Assembly: GCF_018130615.1 (NCBI RefSeq)
Contig: NZ_JAFCKB010000006.1
Coordinates: 344,784-408,783 of the forward strand
From: Bradyrhizobium manausense
GTDB lineage: Bacteria; Pseudomonadota; Alphaproteobacteria; Rhizobiales; Xanthobacteraceae
Reading direction: 5' to 3'
Length of the DNA stretch: 64,000 nucleotides
Shown: piece by piece, positions 39,396 to 50,052 of the stretch
How positions within the stretch are numbered: the stretch's first letter is position 1
How the letters are laid out: every line of letters begins with the position of its first letter
Translations under genes and position numbers: made by a program
Notes under the pieces: model-generated
The model's database searches: none
The model's input: the letters and a program-made list of their open reading frames with translations, nothing else
What the model was told of the DNA's origin: nothing

Positions 39396-40691
39396 TCAGG
39401 CCATTGCGGGCTTCGGCTGTGGTTTCGGCTGCCTCGACAACGCCAGCACGATCAGCGAGGCGAACACGCAGAGCGCGCCGGCGATAAAGAAGGCGGGCAG
39501 GTAGCTCTGCAGCAGCGTCCGCGACAGGCCTGCGCCGAAGGCGGCGGTGCCGGCGCCGAGCTGGTGGCCGGCGAAGATCCAGCCGAACACCAGATTGGCG
39601 CGCTCGGGTCCGAATTTCTGCGCGGTGAGGCGCACCGTCGGCGGCACCGTCGCGATCCAGTCGAGGCCGTAGAACATCGCAAAGATCGACAGGCCATAGA
39701 ACGAGAAATCGCTGAAGGGCAGGAAGATCAGCGAAAGACCGCGCAGGCCGTAGTACCAGAACAGGAGATAGCGATTGTCGTAGCGGTCCGACAGCCAGCC
39801 CGACATGATGGTACCGAAGAAATCGAAGATGCCCATCGCCGCCAGCAGGCTCGCCGCCTGCACCTGCGGGATGCCGAAGTCGAGGCACATCGGGATCAGG
39901 TGCACCTGCACGAGGCCATTGGTCGAGGCGCCGCAGACGAAGAAGGTCGCAAACAGGATCCAGAACGCGCTCGACTTCGAGGCGTCGCGCAGCGTGCCAA
40001 GCGCCACGGCCGTGATCGAGCCATGGCTCGCCGGCGGCGCGGGCACAGGCTCGGTGCCTTCGTCGCCGAAGGGACGCAGGCCCAGATCGCTCGGCCGGTC
40101 GCGCATGACGAGCGCCACGGCCGTGGCGGAGACGCCGAGCATGATGCAGACGAAACCGAGCGCCAAACGCCAGCCGAAGCGTTCAGTCAGGCTTGCGAGC
40201 AGCGGCAGGAACACGAGCTGACCGGTGGCGACGCTTGCGGTCATGATGCCGATGACCAGGCCGCGTCGCGCCGCGAACCAGCGCGTGGCGATGGTGGCGC
40301 CAAGCACGAGCGCGGTCATGCCGGTGCCGATGCCGATTACCACGCCCCACAGGGCTACGAGTTGCCAGACCTGGGTCATGCCGATCGAGAGCACGAGCGC
40401 CGAGACGACGATCAGCTGTGCCGTCAGGGTGACGTTGCGCAGGCCGTAGCGGTTGAGGAGGGCGGCCGCGAACGGCGCCATCAGCCCGAACAGGATGAAG
40501 CGGATCGAGAGGGCGGAGGAGATCTCTGCCGTGCTCCAGCCGAACTCCTTCTGGAGCGGAACGATGAATACGCCGGGCGCGCCGACCGTGCCGGCGCTGA
40601 TCAGCGCGGCGAAGAAGGTCACGCCGACCATCACCCAGCCGTAGTGAATATTGCGGCGGCCGAGCGCTGCCGAAAGCCAATTCGAGATCAT
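39396..40691 (-). CDS. MFS transporter (monocarboxylate/OFA-like)
   Basis: A 431-residue major-facilitator permease with about twelve hydrophobic helices. The N-terminus HYGWVMVGVTFFAALISAGTVGAPGVFIVPLQKEFGWSTAEIS and the loop GLMAPFAAALLNRYGLR are typical of monocarboxylate/oxalate-formate-type carriers. The second half has GWLSDRYDNRYLLFWYYGLR. The ATG at 40691 is preferred to a TTG at 40700. The neighbours do not define its substrate. Confidence 0.92.
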   Translation of the reverse strand: MISNWLSAALGRRNIHYGWVMVGVTFFAALISAGTVGAPGVFIVPLQKEFGWSTAEISSALSIRFILFGLMAPFAAALLNRYGLRNVTLTAQLIVVSALVLSIGMTQVWQLVALWGVVIGIGTGMTALVLGATIATRWFAARRGLVIGIMTASVATGQLVFLPLLASLTERFGWRLALGFVCIMLGVSATAVALVMRDRPSDLGLRPFGDEGTEPVPAPPASHGSITAVALGTLRDASKSSAFWILFATFFVCGASTNGLVQVHLIPMCLDFGIPQVQAASLLAAMGIFDFFGTIMSGWLSDRYDNRYLLFWYYGLRGLSLIFLPFSDFSFYGLSIFAMFYGLDWIATVPPTVRLTAQKFGPERANLVFGWIFAGHQLGAGTAAFGAGLSRTLLQSYLPAFFIAGALCVFASLIVLALSRQPKPQPKPAMA

Positions 40692-40804
40692 TGCCCTCAA
40701 TCCAGGTTGGCGGGCTTCGGGACACCCGCGTCATTGTCGCAGTCTGCCATGGAAGCCGGAAGTCTGAAATGACAGACTTCCCTTATTTTAGGACATCGCC
40801 CCGG

Positions 40805-42001
40805 CTAGTGCGCGAGACGCTCCACCGCGATCGCCGTGGCCTCGCCGCCGCCGATGCAAAGCGCAGCAATGCCGCGCTTGAGATTGTTGGCCTCGAGCGC
40901 GTGCAACAGCGTCACGATCAGCCGCGCACCGGTGGCGCCGATGGGATGGCCGAGCGCGCAGGCGCCGCCATTGATGTTCAGCTTGTCGCGGGGAATGCCG
41001 AGATCGCGCTGCGCGGCCATCGCCACGACCGCAAAGGCTTCGTTGATCTCGAACAGGTCGACATCACCGGCGCTCCAGCCGACCTTGTCGAGCAGCTTGC
41101 GGATCGCCGGGATCGGCGCCGTGGTGAACCATTGCGGCTCCTGGCTGTGGGTGGCGTGGCCCTTGATCGCGGCAACAGCAGGAAGGCCGTTGCGATCGGC
41201 GAGCGAGCGCTTGGTCAGCACCAGCGCGGCGGCACCGTCGGCATTGGCGGAGGAGGCTGCCGGCGTGATGGTGCCGTTGGCGCGGAAGGCCGGCTTCAGC
41301 CCGGGGATTTTTGCGGGATCGACCTTCAGCGGATGCTCATCATTGGCGATGATGCGCTGACCTGCCTTCTCTGTCAGCGTGATCGGTGCGATTTCGGACT
41401 TGAACGCGCCGCCCTCGACCGCCTTGCGTGCGCGGCTCAGCGTCTCCATCGCATAGGCGTCCTGGTCCTTGCGGGTGAACTGATAGGCTTCCGCGGTCGC
41501 TTCGCCGAAATCGCCCATGGAGCGGCCGGTCTCGTAGGCATCCTCGAGGCCGTCCATCATCAGGTGGTCGATGATGCGGTCATGGCCGGCGCGATAGCCG
41601 CCGCGCGCCTTCGCCAGCAGATACGGCGCGTTGCTCATGCTCTCCATGCCGCCGGACACGACGATCTCGGCCGAGCCGGCGCGAATGATATCGTGCGCCA
41701 GCATGGTCGCCTTCATGCCGGAGCCACAGACCTTGTTGACGGTGGTGGCGCCGGTGGCGTCGGGGAGACCAGCGCTACGTGCGGCCTGACGCGCCGGCGC
41801 CTGGCCCTGGCCAGCCGGCAGCACGCAGCCCATGAAGACCTCGTCGACCTTCTCCGGGGCAAGCTTGCCGCGCTCCAGTGCGGCGCCGATCACGTGCGAT
41901 CCAAGCTTGTGCGCGGCGAGCGGCGACAATTCGCCCATGAAGCGGCCGATCGGAGTGCGGGCGGCGGAGACGATGACGACGGGATCGGCGGCTTCGGCCA
42001 T
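40805..42001 (-). CDS. acetyl-CoA C-acetyltransferase (thiolase)
   Basis: A 398-residue classical thiolase: nucleophile C92 in NKVCGSGMKA, NEAFAVVAMA, and the C-terminal GGACALGHPIGATGAR with catalytic histidine and second cysteine. It would form acetoacetyl-CoA or cleave 3-ketoacyl-CoA. The start at 42001 has GGGAG eight bases upstream; the longer reading enters non-coding sequence. It lies 131 bases from the next gene on the same strand. Confidence 0.94.
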   Translation of the reverse strand: MAEAADPVVIVSAARTPIGRFMGELSPLAAHKLGSHVIGAALERGKLAPEKVDEVFMGCVLPAGQGQAPARQAARSAGLPDATGATTVNKVCGSGMKATMLAHDIIRAGSAEIVVSGGMESMSNAPYLLAKARGGYRAGHDRIIDHLMMDGLEDAYETGRSMGDFGEATAEAYQFTRKDQDAYAMETLSRARKAVEGGAFKSEIAPITLTEKAGQRIIANDEHPLKVDPAKIPGLKPAFRANGTITPAASSANADGAAALVLTKRSLADRNGLPAVAAIKGHATHSQEPQWFTTAPIPAIRKLLDKVGWSAGDVDLFEINEAFAVVAMAAQRDLGIPRDKLNINGGACALGHPIGATGARLIVTLLHALEANNLKRGIAALCIGGGEATAIAVERLAH

Positions 42002-42132
42002 GACGAGACTCCCTGCGAGGGTGTTTAAGATTATATCCATCATATGATGCGATGCAAAAAATGCAACCGCGGCAGGGATGAGAAAATGTCGTGGTTCGGA
42101 TGAGAATTGGTTGTTCGAATGGGGAAGGCGGC

Positions 42133-42903
42133 TTATCTCTTCCGGTTCACGAATGCCTGCATCAGCCGCGTCGGCTCGTCCGTCAGGAACGACTCGCCGA
42201 ACACCTTGACGCTGAGATTCACGGATTCCGTCAGCGGCAGCTCCTCCCATTGCCGCAGCAGCGCCTTCTGGGACCGCAGCGCCTCCGGGCCGCATTCGAG
42301 CAGCGCTGTTACGAGGTGCTCGATCTCGGCATCCAGTCCGCCGGCCGGCGCGACCTTGTCGACCAGGCCCCAGGCCAGCGCTGTCGGTGCGTCGATGTTC
42401 TCCGCGGTCATGACCAGCCAGCGCGCGCGAGCCCAGCCGATCAGACGCGGCAGCAGCGCGGCGTGGATCACCGAGGGAATGCCAACGCGCACCTCGGGCA
42501 TGCCGAAATATGCATCATGCGCGGCGATGCGGAAGTCGCAGGCGGCCGCCACTTCGAGCCCGCCGCCGAGACACCAGCCGGGCATACGCGCGATCACGGG
42601 GGCAGGGAATTGGCGCACGGCCTCGCAGAGATCGCGCAGGCGGCTGATGAAGGCCTCGGCCGCCTTCTGGTCGAGCTTCGCCATCTCCTTGATGTCGGCG
42701 CCACCGATCATGCTCTTCTCGCTCTGGCCGCGCAGCACCAGCACGCGGATGCTGCGGTCGGTCGCGAGCTGCTGCAGGCCTTCGCGCATCGCGTCTGTCA
42801 CCGGTGAGCCCAGAATATTCAGCGAGCCGGCGTTGCAGATCGCGACATGGACGACGCCCCGCGAATCGCGCGTTACGCCGCAGTGGTTGTTGAGCATTTC
42901 CAT
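42133..42903 (-). CDS. enoyl-CoA hydratase/isomerase family protein
   Basis: A 256-residue crotonase-fold protein. The oxyanion-hole segments are GQSEKSMIGGADIKEM and PGWCLGGGLEVAAACDFRIA, and FGMPEVRVGIPSVIHAALLPRLIGWARA follows. The first catalytic glutamate position of classical hydratases is not obvious, so the reaction may differ (isomerase, dehalogenase or hydrolase). It starts at the ATG 42903 with a weak ribosome-binding site. Confidence 0.9.
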   Translation of the reverse strand: MEMLNNHCGVTRDSRGVVHVAICNAGSLNILGSPVTDAMREGLQQLATDRSIRVLVLRGQSEKSMIGGADIKEMAKLDQKAAEAFISRLRDLCEAVRQFPAPVIARMPGWCLGGGLEVAAACDFRIAAHDAYFGMPEVRVGIPSVIHAALLPRLIGWARARWLVMTAENIDAPTALAWGLVDKVAPAGGLDAEIEHLVTALLECGPEALRSQKALLRQWEELPLTESVNLSVKVFGESFLTDEPTRLMQAFVNRKR

Positions 42904-43019
42904 CCGGGGGATCTCGAAAATTAGCGGACATGCGCGACAGCGCGCGGCCGGCATTACTCCGGGCCGAAATGCCGTCCTTGTCAAGCGGGCGAGACGGAGT
43001 TGCCAACGCGAAGTCCGCG

Positions 43020-43041
43020 ACATAGTATGACGTATATCATT
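43020..43041. promoter_or_regulatory. candidate TetR-type operator before thioesterase
   Basis: ATGACGTATATCAT (43027-43040) is an imperfect palindrome with ATGA/TCAT ends. Read on the other strand it contains GATATACGT, which recurs at 43611-43619 just before the TetR gene. Two copies of one element at both promoters fit autoregulation by that TetR protein and control of the thioesterase, but the evidence is short. Confidence 0.35.
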
Positions 43042-43056
43042 CAAAAAGGGGCTGCC

Positions 43057-43596
43057 ATGATCGACTCGGCTCAACTGGACCTGTTTTCGCCTGCGCGGCG
43101 GCGAGAACGGGTGGTGGACTGGCAGGTGCCGGCGCCGGTTGCAGAGGTGGCAATGGGTTTTTCGGGCATGGACGCCATGCTGGGTATCCGCGATGGACGC
43201 CTGCCGCCGCCGCCTTTCGCAAAACTGATCGGCTTCATCATGGCCGTGGTCGAGCCGGGCCGGATCGTGATGGAACTGGAGCCGCGCGAGGATCTCGAAA
43301 ACACAATCGGCCTCCTGCACGGAGCGACCGCCGCCGCGCTCCTCGATACAGCCATGGGGTGCGCCATTTCGACCCGATTGGAGGCCGGGCAATCGTCCGT
43401 GACGCTCGATCTGAAGATGACCTTCCTGCGTCCCCTGTCGGTCCGATCGGGGGTGATCTCGGCCGAAGGCAAGGTCATCAAGCTCGGGCGTCAGACCAGT
43501 TACACTGAAGGCTTTGTCCGTGACGGTAAGGGGACACTCGCGGTCCATGCAACTGCAACCTTTTCCATGATCGGCAACAATTTTACCGGGAATTAA
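43057..43596 (+). CDS. PaaI family hotdog thioesterase
   Basis: A 179-residue acyl-CoA thioesterase of the PaaI group. The motif LLHGATAAALLDTAMGCAI contains the HG pair and the acidic residue of the family, and SVTLDLKMTFLRP followed by GKVIKLGRQTSYTEGFV completes the hotdog core. The ATG at 43057 is preceded by AAGGGG. It is followed by a TetR regulator in the same direction. Confidence 0.9.
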   Translation: MIDSAQLDLFSPARRRERVVDWQVPAPVAEVAMGFSGMDAMLGIRDGRLPPPPFAKLIGFIMAVVEPGRIVMELEPREDLENTIGLLHGATAAALLDTAMGCAISTRLEAGQSSVTLDLKMTFLRPLSVRSGVISAEGKVIKLGRQTSYTEGFVRDGKGTLAVHATATFSMIGNNFTGN

Positions 43597-43607
43597 TGCG
43601 CCGGTGG

Positions 43608-43630
43608 ACCGATATACGTGTTATGAGATG
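43608..43630. promoter_or_regulatory. second GATATACGT element before tetR
   Basis: GGACCGATATACGTGTTATG here shares the nine bases GATATACGT with the dyad before the thioesterase (read on the minus strand at 43020-43041). It lies about 36 bases before the TetR start. It is less symmetrical than the first copy. Confidence 0.3.
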
Positions 43631-43655
43631 ACTTCCGACATCCAATGAGAGCTGC

Positions 43656-44276
43656 ATGCGCTATTCCCGGGAACACAAGCAGGAAACCCACGACCGCATC
43701 GTGAAGAAGGCCTCTGTGCGCCTGCGCGAAAAGGGAGCCCATGGTATCGGCGTTGCCGACCTCATGAAGGAGGCGGGCCTCACCCATGGCGGCTTCTATG
43801 CGCATTTCGATTCGCGCGAGGCGCTGGTGATCGAGGCCTTTGCCTACGCCATGGACCGCTCGATGGAACACTGGCGCAAGCTGACCGGCGAGGCTGCTCC
43901 CGACAAGCGGCTGGCGCTGATCGCGGAGTCCTACCTATCGTCGCTCCACCGCGACAATCCCGGCCATGGTTGCTCGATCCCCGCGCTCGGCGCCGAGATT
44001 GCCCGCGAGAGTCCGAAGACGCGCAAGGCATTTGCCGGCAAGCTCGACGAGATGATCGAGATGATGACCGATTTCATTCCCAATTTGCCGCGCAAGGCCG
44101 CGCGAAAGCAGGCGATCGCGACGCTGGCCACGATGGCCGGCACCATGCTGCTGGCGCGTATCGCGGGTTCGAGCGAGCTGTCAGACGAGGTGCTGAAGGC
44201 GGGCAAGGACAGCGCGCTGGATGGTGCGAGACGTGAGCCGAAGGTAACGGCTGCGAAGAAGGCGAAGCAGAGCTAG
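43656..44276 (+). CDS. TetR/AcrR family transcriptional regulator
   Basis: A 206-residue TetR regulator with the N-terminal helix-turn-helix (RIVKKASVRLREKGAHGIGVADLMKEAGLTHGGFYAHFDSREALVIEA) and a helical ligand-binding domain. It probably regulates the thioesterase upstream and itself. The inducer is unknown, though an acyl-CoA or xenobiotic is common for this branch. Confidence 0.92.
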   Translation: MRYSREHKQETHDRIVKKASVRLREKGAHGIGVADLMKEAGLTHGGFYAHFDSREALVIEAFAYAMDRSMEHWRKLTGEAAPDKRLALIAESYLSSLHRDNPGHGCSIPALGAEIARESPKTRKAFAGKLDEMIEMMTDFIPNLPRKAARKQAIATLATMAGTMLLARIAGSSELSDEVLKAGKDSALDGARREPKVTAAKKAKQS

Positions 44277-44291
44277 GCCGAGGTGCCATAG

Positions 44292-44365
44292 GGTGGGCAA
44301 AGGCGCGCATGCGCCGTGCCCACCATCTCTCCACGTTCGCGGTCATCATGGTGGGCACGCTTCCC
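44292..44365. repeat. palindromic repeat, GGTGGGCAAAGGCGC family
   Basis: GGTGGGCAAAGGCGCGCATG then GCGCCGTGCCCACC forms a strong hairpin, followed by CATCATGGTGGGCACGC. The unit matches the one at 27127-27190 and lies between the convergent TetR and LysR genes, so it could end both transcripts. Confidence 0.7.
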
Positions 44366-44388
44366 GTTGCCCTCCCGGGAGCGGCGGT

Positions 44389-45297
44389 CTACCGCCCCGC
44401 AAACAACGCCCGCTCGCGCTCCACGATCTCCCCGATGTAATCCGCCACGGCCCGGATCCGCGCGAGATCCTTGCTGTCGGCGTGCATCAGCATCCAGAAC
44501 GTCCGCGTGATCGAGATCTCCTCCGGCAGCACCGCGACAAGCTGCGGATAGTCGCTCGCCATGAAGTGCGGCAGCACCGCGATGCCGAAGCCTGAGAGCG
44601 TGGCGTTGAGCTGCGCGATCAGATTGGCGCTGCGGAAGCGCGCGGAGATCCGCGGCGACACCTGCGGCAGGTAGTCAAGCTCCGGCGTGAACAGCAATTC
44701 CTCGATATAACCGACGAAGCGATGTTGCAGCAGGTCCTGCCGCGCGGCAATTTTCGGGAAGCGGTCGAGATAGGCGGGGGCCGCATACAAGCCGAGGCGG
44801 TAGTCGAGCAGCTTGCGGCCAACGATGCGGCCTTCCTTCGGCATGGTCAGGCTGATTGCGATATCGGCCTCGCGCTTGGAGAGGCTGAACAGCCGCGCCG
44901 TGGCCACAAGTTGCAAATCGAGGTCGGGATAGCGGTCGGCGAAGGGGGCGAGCCGCGGCGCCAGGAAGGCGGTGCCGAAGCCGTCGGGCGCGCCGATCCG
45001 CACCGTGCCGGTCAGCCGCGCCACGGAGCCGCCGACCTGCTCCTGGTTGGCGACGATGGTGGATTCCATTGCCTCGGCGCTGTCGGCCACGCGCTGGCCG
45101 GCCTCGGTGAGCAGGTAACCGGTCTTGCGCCGGTCGAACAGCTTTGCCGAGAGGTGCTTTTCCAGCCGGTCCACGCGGCGGATCACGGTCGCATGATCGA
45201 CGCCGAGCTGTTTTGCCGCAGCCGAGACCGAGCCGCCCCGCACGATGGCGAGCACGAAGCGGAAGTCGTCCCAGTCGATGTGACCTTGATCCAGCAT
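44389..45297 (-). CDS. LysR family regulator divergent from valine-catabolic operon
   Basis: A 302-residue LysR protein: helix-turn-helix in FRFVLAIVRGGSVSAAAKQLGVDHATVIRRVDRLEKHL, then the effector domain. The ATG at 45297 is chosen since upstream residues of the longer reading come from the intergenic region. It is divergent from mmsA across 102 bp that hold an 8+8 base dyad. It is therefore a good candidate regulator of the branched-chain amino-acid genes 45400-50043. Confidence 0.92.
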   Translation of the reverse strand: MLDQGHIDWDDFRFVLAIVRGGSVSAAAKQLGVDHATVIRRVDRLEKHLSAKLFDRRKTGYLLTEAGQRVADSAEAMESTIVANQEQVGGSVARLTGTVRIGAPDGFGTAFLAPRLAPFADRYPDLDLQLVATARLFSLSKREADIAISLTMPKEGRIVGRKLLDYRLGLYAAPAYLDRFPKIAARQDLLQHRFVGYIEELLFTPELDYLPQVSPRISARFRSANLIAQLNATLSGFGIAVLPHFMASDYPQLVAVLPEEISITRTFWMLMHADSKDLARIRAVADYIGEIVERERALFAGR

Positions 45298-45331
45298 TTT
45301 CGCACATCTATGGTGCAATATCTCAGACTTG

Positions 45332-45360
45332 AATCCTATAAAATGCAGGTCGATAGGATT
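45332..45360. promoter_or_regulatory. candidate LysR operator in lysR-mmsA intergenic region
   Basis: AATCCTAT (45332-45339) and ATAGGATT (45353-45360) are perfect inverted repeats separated by 13 bases. The dyad lies 35 bases before the LysR start and 40 before mmsA. Size and position suit a LysR tetramer site controlling both genes. Confidence 0.55.
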
Positions 45361-45399
45361 TGTCAAAGCGTTCAAGCTCGCCCTCAAGGAGATCATTCC

Positions 45400-46896
<1,497 letters not shown>

Positions 46897-46920
46897 TTCT
46901 CCTTGGAGCGAGAGGCCGGG

Positions 46921-48066
46921 ATGCAATTCGCTCTGAACGAGGATCAGGTCGCGGTTCGCGACATGGCGTTGGCGTTTGCGGCGGAAAAGATCGCGCCGCA
47001 CGCGTTGCGCTGGGACGAGGAGAAGCATTTCCCCGTTGACGTGATGCGTGAGGCCGCTGCCCTCGGCATGGGCGGCATCTATATCCGCGAGGATGTCGGA
47101 GGATCCGCGATGTCGCGGTTCGACGCGGCGCTGATCTTCGAGGCGCTGGCGACGGGCTGCCCGACCACCTCGGCCTTCATCTCCATCCACAACATGGCGT
47201 CTTGGATGATCGATGCCTACGGCAGCGACACCCAGCGCCACACCTGGCTGCCGAAACTCTGTTCGATGGAGCTCATCGCGAGCTACTGCCTGACCGAGCC
47301 GGGCGCCGGTTCGGACGCCGCAGCGTTGCGTACGCGTGCCGTGCGAGACGGCGATCACTATGTTCTTACCGGCCAGAAGCAGTTCATCTCCGGCGCCGGC
47401 GGCACCGATCTCCTGGTCGCGATGGTCAGGACCGGCGGCGACGGCCCCGGCGGCATCTCGACCCTCGTCATCGACGGCAAGACGCCTGGCGTGTCGTTCG
47501 GCGCCAACGAGCGCAAGATGGGCTGGAACGCGCAGCCAACCCGCGCGGTGATTTTCGAGAACGCCCGCGTGCCGGTGGCCAATCGGCTGAGCGAGGAGGG
47601 GGTCGGCTTCAAGATCGCAATGGCCGGCCTCGACGGCGGTCGTCTCAATATCACGGCGTGCTCGCTCGGCGGCGCACAGACGGCGCTCGACAAGGCGCGC
47701 ACCTACATGAAAGAGCGCAAGGCGTTTGGAAAGCGGCTCGACGAATTCCAGGCCCTGCAATTCAAGCTCGCCGATATGGCGATCGAGCTGGAGGCCGCGC
47801 GCACCTTCCTGTGGCGCGCCGCCGCCGCGCTCGACCGCAAGGACCCGGACGCCACCATGCTGTGCGCGATGGCCAAGCGCTTTGGCACCGATGTCGGTTT
47901 CGAGGTCGCCAACCACGCGCTGCAGCTTCACGGCGGCTACGGCTATCTCAGTGAATACGGCATCGAGAAGATCGTACGCGATCTGCGCGTGCACCAGATC
48001 CTCGAAGGCACCAATGAAATCATGCGGCTCATCGTGGCGCGCAAACTGATCGAGGGCGCACGATGA
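46921..48066 (+). CDS. acyl-CoA dehydrogenase, probably isobutyryl-CoA dehydrogenase
   Basis: A 381-residue flavoprotein with acyl-CoA dehydrogenase motifs ASYCLTEPGAGSDAAAL, the central QFISGAGGTDLLVAM, and the C-terminal LHGGYGYLSEYGIEKIVRDLRVHQILEGTNEIMR. The glutamate in LEGTNE is placed for the family base. Context with mmsA, 3-hydroxyisobutyryl-CoA hydrolase and mmsB indicates the isobutyryl-CoA step of valine degradation. The ATG 46921 is preferred to the TTG 46903. Confidence 0.93.
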   Translation: MQFALNEDQVAVRDMALAFAAEKIAPHALRWDEEKHFPVDVMREAAALGMGGIYIREDVGGSAMSRFDAALIFEALATGCPTTSAFISIHNMASWMIDAYGSDTQRHTWLPKLCSMELIASYCLTEPGAGSDAAALRTRAVRDGDHYVLTGQKQFISGAGGTDLLVAMVRTGGDGPGGISTLVIDGKTPGVSFGANERKMGWNAQPTRAVIFENARVPVANRLSEEGVGFKIAMAGLDGGRLNITACSLGGAQTALDKARTYMKERKAFGKRLDEFQALQFKLADMAIELEAARTFLWRAAAALDRKDPDATMLCAMAKRFGTDVGFEVANHALQLHGGYGYLSEYGIEKIVRDLRVHQILEGTNEIMRLIVARKLIEGAR

Positions 48067-49130
48067 CTGCGATGGAGGAGGGCGATCTCGTCGCCCGCGT
48101 CGAAGGCGCGGCCGGGATCATTCGGCTCAACCGTCCCAAAGCGATCAACGCCGTCACGCTGGAGATGTTTCGCGACATCGACAAGGCGCTCGATCGTTTT
48201 GAAGCTGATCCCGCCTTTGCGGTGATCGTGCTGGAAGGCGCCGGCGAGCGTGGCCTCTGCGCCGGCGGCGACATCCGCACGCTCTGGGAGAGCTCGAAGG
48301 CTGGCGGCGATCTCGGCAAGATCCTGTGGCGCGAGGAATACATCCTCAATGCCCGGATCAAGAAGTTTCCAAAGCCCTATGTCGCCTTCATGGACGGTAT
48401 CGTGATGGGCGGCGGCGTCGGGCTGTCGGCGCATGCCAGCCACCGCATCGTCACCGATCGCACCAAGCTCGCGATGCCCGAGGTCGGGCTTGGCTTCTTC
48501 CCCGACGTCGGTGGCACGTGGCTGTTGTCGCGCTCGCCCGGCGAGATCGGTACGTATTTTGGGTTGACCGGCCAGACCATGAATGGCCCCGATGCGATCC
48601 ATGCCAAGTTTGCGGATGCCGTGGTGCCGGCCGCCAAATGGCCGGAGCTGCGCGAAGCGCTGACCCGGGCTCGTCCGGGCGTGAGCGCGGCCGAGGTCAC
48701 CAGGCTGATCAACGGTTTTGCGAGCGGTGAGTTCGCCGGGCCGGTCGCCGCCAAGGAGCCTGTTATCGACGCGTTGTTCGGCTTCGACCGCATGGAGGAC
48801 ATTCTCGCTGCTCTCGAGCGCGACGGTTCGGAGTTCGCGCTGGCGACATTGAAGACGCTCAAAGAGAAATCGCCGCGTGGCATGGTGGTGACGCTGAAGC
48901 TGCTGCGGCTTGCGCGCACGGCGTCCAGCCTGGAAGAGTGCCTGGTGCGCGAATATCGCGCCGCGCTGGAAGTCTTCCGCAGCGACGATTTCCGCGAAGG
49001 AGTGCGCGCGGCCGTGATCGACAAGGATCGCAATCCGTCCTGGTCGCCGCCGCGGATCGAGGATGTGACGCCGGCGATGCTTGCGCCGTATCTCGCCGAG
49101 ATCGGTGCCGACGAGCTGAAGTTCAACTAA
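48063..49130 (+). CDS. 3-hydroxyisobutyryl-CoA hydrolase-type crotonase
   Basis: A 355-residue crotonase-fold protein. ERGLCAGGDIRTLW and MDGIVMGGGVGLSAHASHRIVT are the oxyanion motifs, and the longer C-terminal domain (to about 355 residues) is that of HIBCH-type hydrolases rather than enoyl-CoA hydratases. It releases 3-hydroxyisobutyrate, the substrate of the next enzyme. Its ATG overlaps the TGA of the acyl-CoA dehydrogenase by four bases. Confidence 0.92.
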   Translation: MTAMEEGDLVARVEGAAGIIRLNRPKAINAVTLEMFRDIDKALDRFEADPAFAVIVLEGAGERGLCAGGDIRTLWESSKAGGDLGKILWREEYILNARIKKFPKPYVAFMDGIVMGGGVGLSAHASHRIVTDRTKLAMPEVGLGFFPDVGGTWLLSRSPGEIGTYFGLTGQTMNGPDAIHAKFADAVVPAAKWPELREALTRARPGVSAAEVTRLINGFASGEFAGPVAAKEPVIDALFGFDRMEDILAALERDGSEFALATLKTLKEKSPRGMVVTLKLLRLARTASSLEECLVREYRAALEVFRSDDFREGVRAAVIDKDRNPSWSPPRIEDVTPAMLAPYLAEIGADELKFN

Positions 49131-49155
49131 CAACGCTACAGCGGAGGAAACGAAG

Positions 49156-50043
49156 ATGGCCACGATCGCATTCATCGGTCTCGGCAACATGGGCGGCCCG
49201 ATGGCCGCCAATCTGGTCAAGGCCGGCCACAAGGTGGTGGCCTTCGACCTCGTCGAGGCTTCCCGCAATCAGGCCAAGGCCGATGGCGCCGGCATCGCCG
49301 ACAGTGCGGCGGGCGCCGTGAAAGGCGCTGATGTCGTCGTCACCATGCTCCCGGCCGGCAAGCATGTGCTCGGCGTCTGGAACGAGGTCGTGCCCGCCAT
49401 GACGAAAGGCACGCTGATCATCGATAGCTCCACCATCGACGTCGAAAGCGCCCGTCAGGCGCATGCGCTCGCGGCCAAGAGCGGCGTGCTTTCGGTGGAT
49501 GCGCCGGTCTCCGGCGGCACAGGTGGTGCCAAGGGCGCCACGCTCACCTTCATGTGCGGCGGCGAGGAGAGCGCGTTCGCGGCGGCCAAGCCCGTGCTGG
49601 AGAAGATGGGCAAGAAGATCGTCCATTGCGGCGGCGCGGGGGCGGGCCAGGCGGCCAAGATCTGCAACAACATGATCCTCGGCATTTCCATGATCGCGGT
49701 GAGCGAAGCTTTTGCGCTCGGCGAAAAGCTCGGGCTCTCGCATCAGGCGCTGTTCGACGTTGCCTCGACCTCGTCGGGCCAGTGCTGGTCGCTGACGACC
49801 TATTGCCCGGTTCCGGGCCCGGTGCCGACCTCGCCGGCGAACAACGACTACAAGCCGGGTTTCGCCTCGGCGCTGATGGTCAAGGATCTGACCCTGGCGC
49901 AGGACGCCGCCAAGGCTGCGGGCGCGGCGACGCCGCTCGGCAAGCATGCGCAGGAGATCTATCAGTCTTTCGACGCAGCCGGCCAAGGCGGGGTGGATTT
50001 TTCTGGAATTATCAAGCACGTTCGCGATCTCGCTGGAAAATAG
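49156..50043 (+). CDS. mmsB: 3-hydroxyisobutyrate dehydrogenase
   Basis: A 295-residue beta-hydroxyacid dehydrogenase: FIGLGNMGGPMAANLVKAGHKV forms the NAD-binding turn, DAPVSGGTGGAKGATLTFM is the substrate motif, and GAGQAAKICNNMILG contains the catalytic lysine. It makes methylmalonate semialdehyde for MmsA, closing the pathway encoded by these four genes. A repeat unit begins ten bases after its stop. Confidence 0.94.
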   Translation: MATIAFIGLGNMGGPMAANLVKAGHKVVAFDLVEASRNQAKADGAGIADSAAGAVKGADVVVTMLPAGKHVLGVWNEVVPAMTKGTLIIDSSTIDVESARQAHALAAKSGVLSVDAPVSGGTGGAKGATLTFMCGGEESAFAAAKPVLEKMGKKIVHCGGAGAGQAAKICNNMILGISMIAVSEAFALGEKLGLSHQALFDVASTSSGQCWSLTTYCPVPGPVPTSPANNDYKPGFASALMVKDLTLAQDAAKAAGAATPLGKHAQEIYQSFDAAGQGGVDFSGIIKHVRDLAGK

Positions 50044-50052
50044 CGAGGCTTC

